Assembly: GCA_046518185.1 (NCBI GenBank)
Contig: JBKGRZ010000007.1
Span: 164,497 to 228,496, forward strand
Origin: Scandinavium vulneris_A
GTDB lineage: Bacteria; Pseudomonadota; Gammaproteobacteria; Enterobacterales; Enterobacteriaceae
Length of the DNA: 64,000 bases
Reading direction: 5' to 3'
The notes beneath the pieces were generated by a model, which searched no databases, had not been told where the DNA came from, and saw nothing but the letters and a program-made list of their open reading frames with translations. Of this stretch, positions 7,150 through 16,035 are shown piece after piece (position 1 is the first letter of the stretch; each line of letters begins with the position of its first letter). Both the position numbers and the translations under genes were made by a program.

Positions 7150-8019
7150 TCAACCTATCTTTTTGCCTTCCATCAACCGCTCGACCAGCGGCGACATAAT
7201 CAGCTCCATAGCCAGCCCCATCTTCCCGCCCGGCACCACTAATGTATTCATGTGAGAAATGAATGAACCCTGTAGCATCGCCAGCAGCCAGGGGAAATCA
7301 ATATCGCCCAGATTCTGGAAATGGATGACCACAAAGCTTTCATCGAGCGAGGGGATCCCTTTCGCCGCGAACGGGTTGGAGGTGTCCACGGTGGGTACGC
7401 GCTGGAAGTTAATGTGAGTACGTGAGAACTGCGGGGTGATGAAGTTGATATAGTCTTCCATCGAACGCACCACTGAATCCATGACTGCTTCCCGGGAATG
7501 TCCGCGTTCGCTGGTGTCACGCGTCAGCTTTTGGATCCATTCGAGGTTCACAATCGGCACCACGCCGACCAGCAAATCGACGTGTTTTGCCACGTCGTGC
7601 TGCGGGGTTACAACCCCGCCGTGCAGGCCTTCATAAAACAGCACATCGGAGGGTTCAGGTAGCGGTTGCCACGGCGTAAACGTCCCAGGCACCTGATTCC
7701 ACGGCACCGCCTCATCGTAGGTATGTAGGTATTTACGCGACTGCCCGCTGCCGTCCAGGCCATAGGTCAAAAACGTCTGTTCGAGTAGGCCGAAATCGTT
7801 GGCGTCCGGGCCAAAATAACTGATGTGTCGACCCATATCGCGCGCTTTGCGGATGGCCATGTCCATTTCTGGGCGGGTGTAACGGTGGAAACTGTCGCCT
7901 TCCACTTCCGCAGCGGTCAGATTGAGTTGGGCAAAGATTTTACGGAAGGCGAGGCTGGTGGTGGTGGTTCCCGCGCCGCTGGAGCCGGTCACGGCGATCA
8001 CCGGATGTTTGGCAGACAT
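7150..8019 (-). CDS. prkB: PrkB, phosphoribulokinase-like P-loop kinase
   Basis: A 289-residue protein of the phosphoribulokinase/uridine kinase family with a P-loop GSSGAGTTTT at about 12-21 and the YEGLHGG segment typical of phosphoribulokinases. Enteric bacteria lack RuBisCO, so a Calvin-cycle role is not expected and the physiological substrate is unknown. Length and context (between yhfA and yheU) match E. coli PrkB. Confidence 0.93.
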   Translation of the reverse strand: MSAKHPVIAVTGSSGAGTTTTSLAFRKIFAQLNLTAAEVEGDSFHRYTRPEMDMAIRKARDMGRHISYFGPDANDFGLLEQTFLTYGLDGSGQSRKYLHTYDEAVPWNQVPGTFTPWQPLPEPSDVLFYEGLHGGVVTPQHDVAKHVDLLVGVVPIVNLEWIQKLTRDTSERGHSREAVMDSVVRSMEDYINFITPQFSRTHINFQRVPTVDTSNPFAAKGIPSLDESFVVIHFQNLGDIDFPWLLAMLQGSFISHMNTLVVPGGKMGLAMELIMSPLVERLMEGKKIG

Positions 8020-8055
8020 AACTACTCCCTGAAGCAGTAATATTTTTGAGTATAG

Positions 8056-8274
8056 TCAGCCGTGGAATTGGGTACGGGGCATTAGGTTCACCGTCTCGTG
8101 CAGTTCGGACCACACCAGGACGACGTCCCCGCTTTTCAATTGTTGTTTTACGTCGGCGACCTTGTCTTCTAGCGAACGTTCATGTTCACCATAATCGGTA
8201 CCTTCGCGCAACACAAAGCTTTCAATCAGATTTTCGAGCGTTTCGGGAGCCAGGTTTTCCCAGGGAATAATCAT
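8056..8274 (-). CDS. yheU: YheU, conserved small protein (UPF0270)
   Basis: A 72-residue protein of unknown function, highly conserved in gammaproteobacteria, with the blocks IPWENLAPETLENLIESFV and WSELHETVNLMPR. The start MIIPW at 8274 is chosen because it overlaps the yheT stop as ATGA, indicating translational coupling; an upstream in-frame extension would run inside yheT. It is probably co-transcribed from yheT toward prkB. Confidence 0.93.
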   Translation of the reverse strand: MIIPWENLAPETLENLIESFVLREGTDYGEHERSLEDKVADVKQQLKSGDVVLVWSELHETVNLMPRTQFHG

Positions 8275-9293
8275 TGTATTGCTCCTAACCATTGTGTCAG
8301 CCAGGCCGGGATGCGTTTTTCGAGCCACATTTCCGGATGGCGCAGCGTACCGCCGACAAAACCGACGTGGCCGCCATGCTCGGTCAGCTGATACTGAATG
8401 TTTGCCGGAAGCTCTTCCTGAGCGGGAATCGAGTGATGATCCATAAAGGGGTCATCTTTAGCATGAATGATCAGCGTCGGTTTGGTTATCTGACTCAGCA
8501 CCGACATCGCGCTGCACTGGCGGTAGTAATCTATCGCATCGGCAAATCCGTGGATTTTCGAGGTGATCAAATCGTCGAACTCACGAATGCGGCGCACGCT
8601 TTTCAGGCGCTTTAAATCAACGGGTAAGGTCCCCGGATAGGCTTTCAGCTTGCGCGAGGCGTTGGCTTTCAGCAGGTTCAGGAGATAGCGCTGATAAACG
8701 CGCGAGAAGCCTTTATCCATATGGTAGCTGCAGGCTTCGAGCATGAACGGTGCAGAGACGATAACCGCCGCGTCGAGCGGGGTGCTGTCGCCCTCTTTGG
8801 CTAGCAGGCAGCCGAGCATATTACCCCCGAGCGAATAGCCCACCGCGGCGGTCGGTACGTTGCCAAATTCCCGGCGCAGCCAGGAAAGGAACCAGGTGCC
8901 GTCTTCGGTTTCACCCGAATGGTAGATACGCTGATTGCGGTTCGGTTCCCCACTGCAACCGCGAAAATGCATCACGACTCCGAGCCAACCGCGCTGCTGC
9001 GCCGCGTGGATAAGACCGTGGGCGTATGGGCTGTACAGGCTGCCTTCCAGACCGTGGAACACCACCAGACGGGGCTTATGCCGTGCCTGGTTGGGATCTT
9101 CACTCCACGCCAGATCGACAAAGTCCCCGTCCGGAAGCTCAAGACGCTGCCAGTGCGGCGTGAATAACACTTTGCGACGGATAAGACGTGGCAGCATGGT
9201 TTGCAGATGGCAGTTGCGCACGCCCTTCATCGGCACAAAGGTGTCGTTCTCTCCTGGTGGTAATTCAAAGTCTACTGGGGTTACCTGAGCCAT
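8271..9293 (-). CDS. yheT: YheT, alpha/beta hydrolase
   Basis: A 340-residue alpha/beta hydrolase of the YheT/ABHD1 group. Visible are the oxyanion segment FHGLEGS (about 79-85), the nucleophile elbow GYSLGG with S154, the acid in HAKDDPFMDH and the catalytic His in TEHGGHVGF. The substrate is unknown; an esterase role is inferred from the family. The start MAQVTP at 9293 is chosen because it matches the E. coli length. The gene begins 2 bp after the yheS stop and overlaps yheU by 4 bp. Confidence 0.94.
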   Translation of the reverse strand: MAQVTPVDFELPPGENDTFVPMKGVRNCHLQTMLPRLIRRKVLFTPHWQRLELPDGDFVDLAWSEDPNQARHKPRLVVFHGLEGSLYSPYAHGLIHAAQQRGWLGVVMHFRGCSGEPNRNQRIYHSGETEDGTWFLSWLRREFGNVPTAAVGYSLGGNMLGCLLAKEGDSTPLDAAVIVSAPFMLEACSYHMDKGFSRVYQRYLLNLLKANASRKLKAYPGTLPVDLKRLKSVRRIREFDDLITSKIHGFADAIDYYRQCSAMSVLSQITKPTLIIHAKDDPFMDHHSIPAQEELPANIQYQLTEHGGHVGFVGGTLRHPEMWLEKRIPAWLTQWLGAIQ

Positions 9294-9295
9294 AC

Positions 9296-11200
9296 TCACT
9301 CTTCCTGCAGCATCTGTTCCAGTTGCTCGTGCGCATCCAGCCACGCCATTTCACACTCTTCCAGCCCGGATTTGGCGGTGGCCTGCTGTTGCAAACATTC
9401 GGTCAGTTCGGCTTTACGCGCCTGCTCGTACAGGCCGCTGTCGCCAAGCTTTTCTTCTGCGGCGGCCAGTTTGGCATTGAGTTTTTCCATCTCTTTTTCC
9501 AGACGGGTAATCTCTTTGCGCAGCGGCTGCGTCAGGGTACGAAGTTCTGCTTCGCGACGTTTCTGATCTTTACGTGCCAGGGCGCTGTTGGCGTTGTCTT
9601 TAGGCGCCTCGTCAGCCTGGTTTTCCTGCTTCTGCACATCGCTCAGCCACTGCTGATAATCTTCCAGGTCGCCATCGAACGGCTCGACTTTCGCATCATG
9701 AACCAGATACAGATCGTCGGTGGTGGAACGCAGCAGGTGACGGTCGTGCGAAACCACAACCAGCGCGCCTTCAAACTCGATCAACGCTTCAGTTAAGGCC
9801 TGACGCATGTCGAGGTCAAGGTGGTTAGTCGGTTCATCGAGCAGCAGCAGATTCGGGCGTTGCCAGACGATCAGCGCCAGCACCAGACGGGCTTTTTCCC
9901 CGCCGGAGAAGCGACGCGTTTCTTCACTGACCTTATCGCCCTGGAAGCCGAAGCCACCGAGGTAATCACGCAGCTGCTGTTCAAGCACCTGTGGGGCCAG
10001 ACGAGACAGATGCTGTAGAGGGGATTCATCGGCGCGTAAAAATTCCAGCTGATGCTGGGCGAAATAGCCAAGCTTGATGCCTTTCGCCAGACCAATCTCG
10101 CCGCTCTGTGCCGCTAGTTCACCGGCCAGCAGTTTGATCAGCGTCGATTTACCCGCGCCGTTACGGCCCAGCAGGCCGATGCGTGACCCGGGCACCAGGT
10201 TGAGTTTGATTGAATCCAGAATGGTGCGATCGCAATACCCGGCGCTCACTTTTTCCATTTTCAGCAATGGATTCGGCAAGCTTTCCGGTTCGCGGAAGCT
10301 GAACTGGAACGGGTTGTCGACGTGTGCCGGGGCAATCAGTTCCATGCGTTCCAGCATTTTCACGCGGCTTTGTGCCTGTTTGGCTTTCGACGCTTTGGCT
10401 TTAAAGCGGTCGATAAAGCTCTGCAGGTGCGCCACTCTTTGCTGTTGGCTTTCATACATCGACTGCTGCTGCGACAGGCGCGTCGCGCGCTGAATTTCAA
10501 ACGACGAGTAGTTGCCGGTGTACTCAAACATCGACTGCTGTTCGATATGAATGATTTTCCCTACTACCGGATCGAGGAAGTCACGGTCATGGGAAATCAG
10601 GATCAGCGTCCCCGGATAGCTTTTCAGCCATTTCTCCAGCCAGATAACGGCATCGAGGTCGAGGTGGTTGGTCGGTTCATCGAGCAGTAGCAGGTCGGAA
10701 CGGCAAATCAGCGCCTGCGCCAGGTTGAGGCGCATTCGCCAGCCGCCGGAAAAACTGCTGGTCGGGCGTTCAAGCTGTTCGTTGCTGAAGCCCAGGCCGT
10801 GAAGCAGGCTGGAGGCGCGAGCGCGAATGGTCCATGCGTCGATGGCGTCCAGCTTGCCGTGTACGGTGGCGATGGCATGACCGTCGTTGCGCTCATTTGC
10901 CGCATTGAGTTCGGCTTCGAGCTGACGGTATTCGCGGTCGCCATCAATAACATAGTCGAGAGCGGGCTGCGGCAACGCCGGGGTTTCCTGATTCACCCAC
11001 GCCAGCTGCCAGTTTCCCGGATAGGTGAAACTCCCGCCGTCGGCGCTAATCTCGTTCTTAAGCAACGACAGCAGCGTGGATTTGCCGCAGCCGTTTTTTC
11101 CCACCAGACCGACTTTTTGCCCAGGGTTAATAGTGGCTGTGGCGTTATCCAGTAGGACACGCACGCCGCGACGAATTTGTAACGAGGAGAAAACAATCAT
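9296..11200 (-). CDS. yheS: YheS, ABC-F family ATPase
   Basis: A 634-residue soluble ABC-F protein with two ATP-binding cassettes: Walker A GKNGCGKST at 34-42 and a second GRNGAGKST at about 345, each with an SGG signature (SFSGGWRMRL and RFSGGEKARL) and LLLDEPTNHLDLD Walker B blocks. A charged linker separates the cassettes and a coiled-coil tail (about 520-634) ends the protein. ABC-F proteins act on the ribosome, modulating translation or rescuing stalled complexes. There are no membrane segments, so it is not a transporter. It is the first gene of yheS-yheT-yheU and is divergent from kefG. Confidence 0.95.
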   Translation of the reverse strand: MIVFSSLQIRRGVRVLLDNATATINPGQKVGLVGKNGCGKSTLLSLLKNEISADGGSFTYPGNWQLAWVNQETPALPQPALDYVIDGDREYRQLEAELNAANERNDGHAIATVHGKLDAIDAWTIRARASSLLHGLGFSNEQLERPTSSFSGGWRMRLNLAQALICRSDLLLLDEPTNHLDLDAVIWLEKWLKSYPGTLILISHDRDFLDPVVGKIIHIEQQSMFEYTGNYSSFEIQRATRLSQQQSMYESQQQRVAHLQSFIDRFKAKASKAKQAQSRVKMLERMELIAPAHVDNPFQFSFREPESLPNPLLKMEKVSAGYCDRTILDSIKLNLVPGSRIGLLGRNGAGKSTLIKLLAGELAAQSGEIGLAKGIKLGYFAQHQLEFLRADESPLQHLSRLAPQVLEQQLRDYLGGFGFQGDKVSEETRRFSGGEKARLVLALIVWQRPNLLLLDEPTNHLDLDMRQALTEALIEFEGALVVVSHDRHLLRSTTDDLYLVHDAKVEPFDGDLEDYQQWLSDVQKQENQADEAPKDNANSALARKDQKRREAELRTLTQPLRKEITRLEKEMEKLNAKLAAAEEKLGDSGLYEQARKAELTECLQQQATAKSGLEECEMAWLDAHEQLEQMLQEE

Positions 11201-11233
11201 AAGGCGCCGTATGTTCAGACTATGTTAAATTGT

Positions 11234-11246
11234 CATTATGATAATG
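11234..11246. promoter_or_regulatory. Perfect 6-1-6 palindrome in the yheS/kefG divergent region
   Basis: CATTATgATAATG is a perfect inverted repeat about a single base, fitting the nATwAT-n-ATwATn unit of Fur-type operators. Functional Fur sites usually have overlapping copies, and only one is obvious here, so binding by Fur or another regulator is conjecture. Confidence 0.3.
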
Positions 11247-11378
11247 TAGTGTGGTGAACCCAACGCTACACCGGGCGGCAATGGTAGCCCAAAACAACAA
11301 CGATAGACAAAAGCATTCAGGCGCATCCAGAAACTCAGGGGTGCGAATTAGCCTGTCTGTTCACCTACCGGGAGGGGA

Positions 11379-11933
11379 ATGATGTCAGAGACAGCAAAAG
11401 TTTTGCTGCTGTATGCCCATCCGGAATCTCAGGACTCGGTGGCCAACCGGGTTTTGCTTAAGCCGGCGCAACAACTTGAAAACGTGACCGTACATGACCT
11501 GTACGCGCACTATCCTGATTTCTTTATCGACATTCCGCGCGAGCAAAAGCTGCTCCAGGAACACGACGTGATTGTGTTCCAGCACCCGCTTTATACCTAC
11601 AGCTGTCCGGCACTGTTAAAAGAGTGGCTCGACCGCGTGCTGAGCCGCGGCTTTGCCAGCGGTCCGGGGGGGAATCAGCTCGCGGGAAAGTACTGGCGGA
11701 GCGTCATAACCACCGGCGAGCCAGAAAGTGCCTATCGCCATGACTCGCTGAATCGCTATTCGATGAGCGATGTCCTGCGTCCGTTTGAACTCACGGCGGC
11801 GATGTGCCGCATGCACTGGATGAATCCAATCATTGTTTACTGGGCGCGTCGTCAGCCGCCGGACGCGCTGGCGAGTCATGCCAGAGCCTACGGTGACTGG
11901 TTGGCGAACCCTGTCGCCCCGGGAGGTCGCTAA
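11379..11933 (+). CDS. kefG: KefG, ancillary subunit of the KefB potassium efflux system
   Basis: A 184-residue flavodoxin-like quinone oxidoreductase family protein required for full KefB activity. Visible are the flavodoxin-fold N-terminus VLLLYAHPESQDSVAN, the segment FQHPLYTYSCPALLKEWLDRV and the ITTGEPESAY loop. It binds the cytoplasmic face of the glutathione-gated K+/H+ antiporter KefB. A GGGAGGGG ribosome binding site precedes two adjacent ATGs (11379 and 11382). The stop overlaps the kefB ATG as TAATG, indicating coupling. Confidence 0.95.
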   Translation: MMSETAKVLLLYAHPESQDSVANRVLLKPAQQLENVTVHDLYAHYPDFFIDIPREQKLLQEHDVIVFQHPLYTYSCPALLKEWLDRVLSRGFASGPGGNQLAGKYWRSVITTGEPESAYRHDSLNRYSMSDVLRPFELTAAMCRMHWMNPIIVYWARRQPPDALASHARAYGDWLANPVAPGGR

Positions 11934-13738
11934 TGGAAGGAACGGATTTGCTATTAGCAGGGGTGCTGTTCCTGTTTGCGGCGGTGGCGGCGGTGCCGCT
12001 GGCCTCACGTCTGGGCATCGGCCCGGTGCTGGGTTATCTGCTGGCAGGGATTGCTATCGGCCCGTGGGGCTTAGGCTTCATCAGCGATGTGGATGAAATT
12101 CTGCACTTCTCCGAGCTCGGGGTGGTGTTCCTGATGTTCATCATCGGGCTGGAGCTGAATCCGGCGAAGCTCTGGCAACTGCGGCGGTCTATTTTTGGCG
12201 TTGGAGCCGCGCAGGTGTTGCTCAGCGCGGCGGTGCTCACCGGCCTGTTGATGCTGACGCAATTTTCGTGGCAGGCAGCGGTGATCGGCGGGATTGGCCT
12301 GGCGATGTCTTCCACGGCGATGGCGCTGCAGCTGATGCGCGAAAAAGGCATGAATCGCAACGAGGCCGGACAGCTCGGTTTTTCGGTACTGCTGTTTCAG
12401 GACTTAGCGGTGATCCCGGCGTTAGCGTTGGTGCCGTTGCTGGCAGGCACGGGCGACGATCATCCGGACTGGGTAAAGCTGGGTCTGAAGGTGTTGGCAT
12501 TTGTTGGGATGCTGATCGGCGGGCGCTATCTGCTGCGGCCGGTGTTCCGCTACATCGCGGGATCCGGAGTGCGGGAGGTGTTTACCGCCGCCACGCTGTT
12601 GCTGGTACTTGGCTCGGCGTTGTTCATGGATGCACTTGGCCTGTCGATGGCGCTCGGCACGTTTCTGGCCGGGGTGCTGCTGGCAGAAAGCGAATACCGA
12701 CACGAGCTTGAAACCGCAATCGAACCGTTTAAAGGGCTGCTGTTGGGGCTGTTCTTTATTTCCGTCGGCATGGCGCTGAATCTGGGCATTTTGTACACCC
12801 ATCTGCTGCTGGTCTTGGTCGGTGTGATTGTGCTGGTGGCGGTGAAAGGGGCGGTTCTTTACGGCCTGGCGCGCGTATACGGTCTGCGCCGCTCTGAACG
12901 GCTGCTGTTCGCCGGGGTGCTGAGCCAGGGCGGAGAGTTTGCCTTCGTGCTGTTTTCCACGGCCTCGTCGTCGCGCCTTTTCCACCACGACCAAATGGCG
13001 CTGCTATTAGTGACGGTCACGCTGTCGATGATGACCACGCCGCTGTTGATGAAAATCATCAACAAGATCCTGTCGCGGCGCATTAACGGCCCGGAAGAAG
13101 AAGATGAAGCTCCATGGGTGGAGGATGATAAGCCGCAGGTGATTGTGGTCGGATTTGGTCGTTTCGGGCAGGTGATTGGCCGTTTGCTGATGGCGAACAA
13201 AATGCGCATCACCGTGCTGGAACGCGATATCAGCGCGGTTAACCTGATGCGCAAATATGGGTATAAAGTTTACTACGGCGATGCCACGCAGATAGAGCTC
13301 TTGCGCTCGGCGGGTGCGGATGATGCCGAGTCGATTGTGATCACCTGTAATGCGCCGGAAGACACCATGAAGCTGGTGGAACTGTGCCAGCAGCACTTCC
13401 CACATCTGCATATTCTGGCCCGCGCCCGTGGGCGTGTGGAAGCCCATGAGCTGTTGCAGGCGGGGGTGAAGCAATTCTCGCGTGAAACATTTTCCAGTGC
13501 GCTGGAGCTGGGGCGCAAAGCCCTGATAACCCTGGGAATGCATCCACATCAGGCCCATCGCGCACAGCAGCATTTCCGTCGGCTGGATATGCGTATGCTG
13601 CGTGAACTGATGCCAGTGCATTCCGATACGCAGCAAATTTCCCGTGTGCGGGAAGCCCGACGTGAACTGGAAGAGATCTTCCAGCGCGAAATGCAGCAGG
13701 AACGGCGTCAGCTTGATGGCTGGGACGAATTTGAATAG
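11933..13738 (+). CDS. kefB: KefB, glutathione-regulated potassium efflux antiporter
   Basis: A 601-residue CPA2-family K+/H+ antiporter that acidifies the cytoplasm to protect against electrophiles such as methylglyoxal. It has an N-terminal membrane domain (about residues 5-380, roughly a dozen segments, with FQDLAVIPALAL) and a C-terminal RCK/KTN domain with the Rossmann motif GFGRFGQVIG at about 405 that binds NAD(H) and glutathione adducts. Length equals E. coli KefB. It is coupled to kefG, and yheV follows at 10 bp. Confidence 0.97.
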   Translation: MEGTDLLLAGVLFLFAAVAAVPLASRLGIGPVLGYLLAGIAIGPWGLGFISDVDEILHFSELGVVFLMFIIGLELNPAKLWQLRRSIFGVGAAQVLLSAAVLTGLLMLTQFSWQAAVIGGIGLAMSSTAMALQLMREKGMNRNEAGQLGFSVLLFQDLAVIPALALVPLLAGTGDDHPDWVKLGLKVLAFVGMLIGGRYLLRPVFRYIAGSGVREVFTAATLLLVLGSALFMDALGLSMALGTFLAGVLLAESEYRHELETAIEPFKGLLLGLFFISVGMALNLGILYTHLLLVLVGVIVLVAVKGAVLYGLARVYGLRRSERLLFAGVLSQGGEFAFVLFSTASSSRLFHHDQMALLLVTVTLSMMTTPLLMKIINKILSRRINGPEEEDEAPWVEDDKPQVIVVGFGRFGQVIGRLLMANKMRITVLERDISAVNLMRKYGYKVYYGDATQIELLRSAGADDAESIVITCNAPEDTMKLVELCQQHFPHLHILARARGRVEAHELLQAGVKQFSRETFSSALELGRKALITLGMHPHQAHRAQQHFRRLDMRMLRELMPVHSDTQQISRVREARRELEEIFQREMQQERRQLDGWDEFE

Positions 13739-13748
13739 AAGGTGACCA

Positions 13749-13949
13749 ATGGCAGTCCGTAAACGTTTTATTGCAGGGGCAAAATGCCCGTCGTGTCAGG
13801 CCCAGGATTCGATGGCGATGTGGCGGGAGAACAATGTCGATATTGTTGAATGTGTTAAGTGTGGTCATCAGATGCGCGAGGCGGATAAACAGGCCCGCGA
13901 GCACGTTCGCAAAGACGAGCAGGTGATTGGTATTTTTCATCCCGAGTAG
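13749..13949 (+). CDS. yheV: YheV, small zinc-ribbon protein
   Basis: A 66-residue protein of unknown function with two CxxC pairs (C13/C16 and C35/C38) that should form a zinc ribbon; a basic N-terminus and an acidic middle are also seen. It follows kefB closely and is likely in the kefGB operon. The order kefB-yheV-slyD is the same in E. coli. Confidence 0.92.
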   Translation: MAVRKRFIAGAKCPSCQAQDSMAMWRENNVDIVECVKCGHQMREADKQAREHVRKDEQVIGIFHPE

Positions 13950-14043
13950 CGATCCTTGCCGTCTTTTTTTAAGCTAAGGGGTACACGGGTGCAGAATTCC
14001 GCTACAATCTGCGCCACTATTCTTCCCATGCTCAGGAGATATC

Positions 14044-14631
14044 ATGAAAGTAGCAAAAGACCTGGTGGTTAGCCTGGCCTATCAGGTACGTACAGAAGAC
14101 GGTGTATTGGTTGATGAGTCTCCGGTGAGTGCGCCGCTCGACTACCTGCATGGTCACGGTTCCCTGATCTCTGGCCTGGAAAATGCGCTGGACGGTCACG
14201 AAGTTGGCGATAAATTTGACGTTGATGTGGGCGCCAATGACGCTTACGGTCAATACGACGAAAACCTGGTACAGCGCGTACCGAAAGACGTCTTCATGGG
14301 CGTTGACGAGCTGCAGGTTGGCATGCGTTTCCTGGCTGAAACTGACCAGGGGCCAGTACCGGTTGAAATCACCGAAGTTGAAGACGACCACGTTGTTGTC
14401 GACGGCAACCACATGCTGGCTGGCCAGAACCTGAAATTCCACGTTGAAGTTATCGCGCTGCGTGAAGCAACCGAAGAAGAACTGGCTCACGGCCACGTTC
14501 ACGGTGCGCACGATCATCACCACGATCATGACCATGAAGGCGGTTGCTGCGGCGGCCACGGTCATGACCACGGCGATCACGAACACGGTAAAGGTGGTTG
14601 TGGCGGTAACGGCGGTTGCGGTTGCCACTGA
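14044..14631 (+). CDS. slyD: SlyD, FKBP-type prolyl isomerase and nickel metallochaperone
   Basis: A 195-residue cytoplasmic FKBP with an insert-in-flap chaperone domain, followed by a metal-binding tail (about 150-195) that is strikingly rich in His, Cys and Gly (HDHHHDHDHEGGCCGGHGH and GGCGGNGGCGCH). SlyD folds proteins and delivers nickel to the hydrogenase maturation factor HypB; it is also the host factor for phiX174 lysis protein. The FKBP part starts VAKDLVVSLAYQVRTEDG. A TACAAT -10-like box lies upstream, and a strong bidirectional terminator follows. Confidence 0.97.
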   Translation: MKVAKDLVVSLAYQVRTEDGVLVDESPVSAPLDYLHGHGSLISGLENALDGHEVGDKFDVDVGANDAYGQYDENLVQRVPKDVFMGVDELQVGMRFLAETDQGPVPVEITEVEDDHVVVDGNHMLAGQNLKFHVEVIALREATEEELAHGHVHGAHDHHHDHDHEGGCCGGHGHDHGDHEHGKGGCGGNGGCGCH

Positions 14632-14652
14632 TCATCTGTCTCAGATGAAAAT

Positions 14653-14681
14653 AAAAAAGCGTGCCTGGCACGCTTTTTTTT
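14653..14681. terminator. Bidirectional terminator between slyD and slyX
   Basis: AAAAAAGCGTGCC-t-GGCACGCTTTTTT is a near-perfect hairpin with A and T tracts on both flanks, so it can terminate slyD on the plus strand and slyX on the minus strand. Confidence 0.92.
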
Positions 14682-14698
14682 CATCTCTGGATGTTGGC

Positions 14699-14917
14699 TC
14701 AGTAATGCGGTGGCGGCGTTTCTTCTTCCGGAGACGCCATGTGAGACGGTTGGCTGGACTTCAGCTTCTCTATCATCAGGCGCATATTATCGCGCATCTT
14801 GGCCATTTCCATTTCGTGGGCGGTCACCGTCCGGTTGAGGTCTTCAATGGTGATTTCCTGAAACGCCAGTCGGCTTTCCAGCTCTGCCAGACGCGCTTCT
14901 AATGTTATCTCGCTCAT
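14699..14917 (-). CDS. slyX: SlyX, small coiled-coil protein
   Basis: A 72-residue protein with a heptad-rich helix over about residues 3-52 (LEARLAELESRLAFQEITIE) and a short Pro-rich tail ending TPPPHY. It is conserved beside slyD in enterics, on the opposite strand. Its function is unknown. Translation starts at the ATG at 14915-14917, preceded on the minus strand by AAGAGGTGG. Confidence 0.93.
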   Translation of the reverse strand: MSEITLEARLAELESRLAFQEITIEDLNRTVTAHEMEMAKMRDNMRLMIEKLKSSQPSHMASPEEETPPPHY

Positions 14918-14993
14918 TACCCACCTCTTAATGTCATTTCGTGGCGGATTCTACTGGAGTTTGCGCAAACGCGCAGCCTTATCACGAAATGAA

Positions 14994-15022
14994 GGAAACT
15001 TATTTACACAAAAATGGTCTCA
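14994..15022 (+). promoter_or_regulatory. Sigma-E type promoter of fkpA
   Basis: GGAAACTT (-35) and TCTCA (-10) separated by 16 bp match the sigma-E consensus GGAACTT-N16-TCTGA with few differences. E. coli fkpA is a known member of the sigma-E envelope stress regulon, and the element lies about 110 bp upstream of the fkpA ATG. Confidence 0.7.
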
Positions 15023-15133
15023 AAAGATTCGCGATTACAGATCGTTCGTATGTAGATTTGTTCTGCAACGTTTTATAGTACGCTACACATTTACTAAACC
15101 CTGGGGTGAGATGCCCCGGCCCTGGAGAAATGG

Positions 15134-15985
15134 ATGAAATCACTGTTTAAAGTAACGCTTCTGGCGACAACGATGGCCGTTGCCCTGAATGCTCCGCTGA
15201 CTTTCGCTGCAGATGCTACTGCTGCCAAAGCGGCTCCGGCTGCTGACGCTGCGAAAGCGGCACCAGCAGGTCTGAATGCAGCATTCAAAAATGACGACCA
15301 ACAATCAGCTTACGCCCTGGGCGCATCGCTGGGTCGTTACATGGAAAATTCCCTGAAAGAACAGGAAAAACTGGGCATCAAGCTGGATAAAACTCAGCTG
15401 ATCGCCGGTGTTCAGGACGCGTTTGCAGACAAGAGCAAACTCTCCGATCAGGAAATCGAGCAGACTCTGCAGACATTTGAAACTCGCGTAAAAACCGCTG
15501 CTCAGCAGAAAATGGAAAAAGACGCGACTGATAACGAAGCGAAAGGCAAAGCCTTCCGTGACACCTTCGCTAAAGAGAAAGGCGTTAAAACCTCTTCTAC
15601 TGGCCTGATGTACAAGGTTGAGAAAGCCGGTACTGGCGATGCGCCGAAAGACAGCGACACCGTCGTTGTTAACTACAAAGGTACTCTGATCGACGGTAAA
15701 GAGTTCGACAACTCTTACACCCGTGGCGAGCCGCTGTCATTCCGTCTGGACGGTGTTATCCCTGGCTGGACTGAAGGCCTGAAAAACATCAAGAAAGGCG
15801 GCAAAATCAAGCTGGTCATCCCACCGGAACTGGCTTACGGCAAAACCGGCGTTCCGGGTATCCCGGCTAACTCCACTCTGGTCTTCGACGTTGAGCTGCT
15901 GGACATCAAACCAGCCGCGAAAGCGGACGCAGCACCAGCTGCCGCTGCAGATGACAAAGCGGCTGCTGATACCAGCAAAAAATAA
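15134..15985 (+). CDS. fkpA: FkpA, periplasmic FKBP-type prolyl isomerase and chaperone
   Basis: A 283-residue periplasmic folding factor. It has a signal peptide (about 1-25), a helical dimerisation and chaperone domain (about 45-150, from AFKNDDQQSAYALGASLG) and a C-terminal FKBP domain (about 155-258) with VVVNYKGTLIDGKEFDNSY and the VIPGWTEGLKN active-site loop. Compared with the 270-residue E. coli protein it is longer because of Ala/Lys/Pro-rich stretches on both flanks (AAKAAPAADAAKAAPAG and the C-terminal PAAKADAAPAAAADDKAAAD). A sigma-E type promoter lies upstream. Confidence 0.96.
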   Translation: MKSLFKVTLLATTMAVALNAPLTFAADATAAKAAPAADAAKAAPAGLNAAFKNDDQQSAYALGASLGRYMENSLKEQEKLGIKLDKTQLIAGVQDAFADKSKLSDQEIEQTLQTFETRVKTAAQQKMEKDATDNEAKGKAFRDTFAKEKGVKTSSTGLMYKVEKAGTGDAPKDSDTVVVNYKGTLIDGKEFDNSYTRGEPLSFRLDGVIPGWTEGLKNIKKGGKIKLVIPPELAYGKTGVPGIPANSTLVFDVELLDIKPAAKADAAPAAAADDKAAADTSKK

Positions 15986-15994
15986 GCGTGTGCA

Positions 15995-16025
15995 AACCGC
16001 CGTCCGAAAGGGCGGCGGTTTTTTA
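15995..16025 (+). terminator. Rho-independent terminator of fkpA
   Basis: AACCGCCGTCC-gaaa-GGGCGGCGGTT followed by TTTTTA forms a strong GNRA-capped stem just after the fkpA stop. Confidence 0.94.
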
Positions 16026-16035
16026 TTGGGCGCAA

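Noticed and set aside
7150..8019. Calvin-cycle phosphoribulokinase as a sign of carbon fixation
   Set aside because: PrkB-like kinases are normal in enterics without RuBisCO; no Calvin-cycle partner gene is present.
14510..14628. Repetitive tract at the slyD 3' end as a possible tandem DNA repeat
   Set aside because: It encodes the normal His/Cys-rich metal-binding tail of SlyD and has no regular DNA period.
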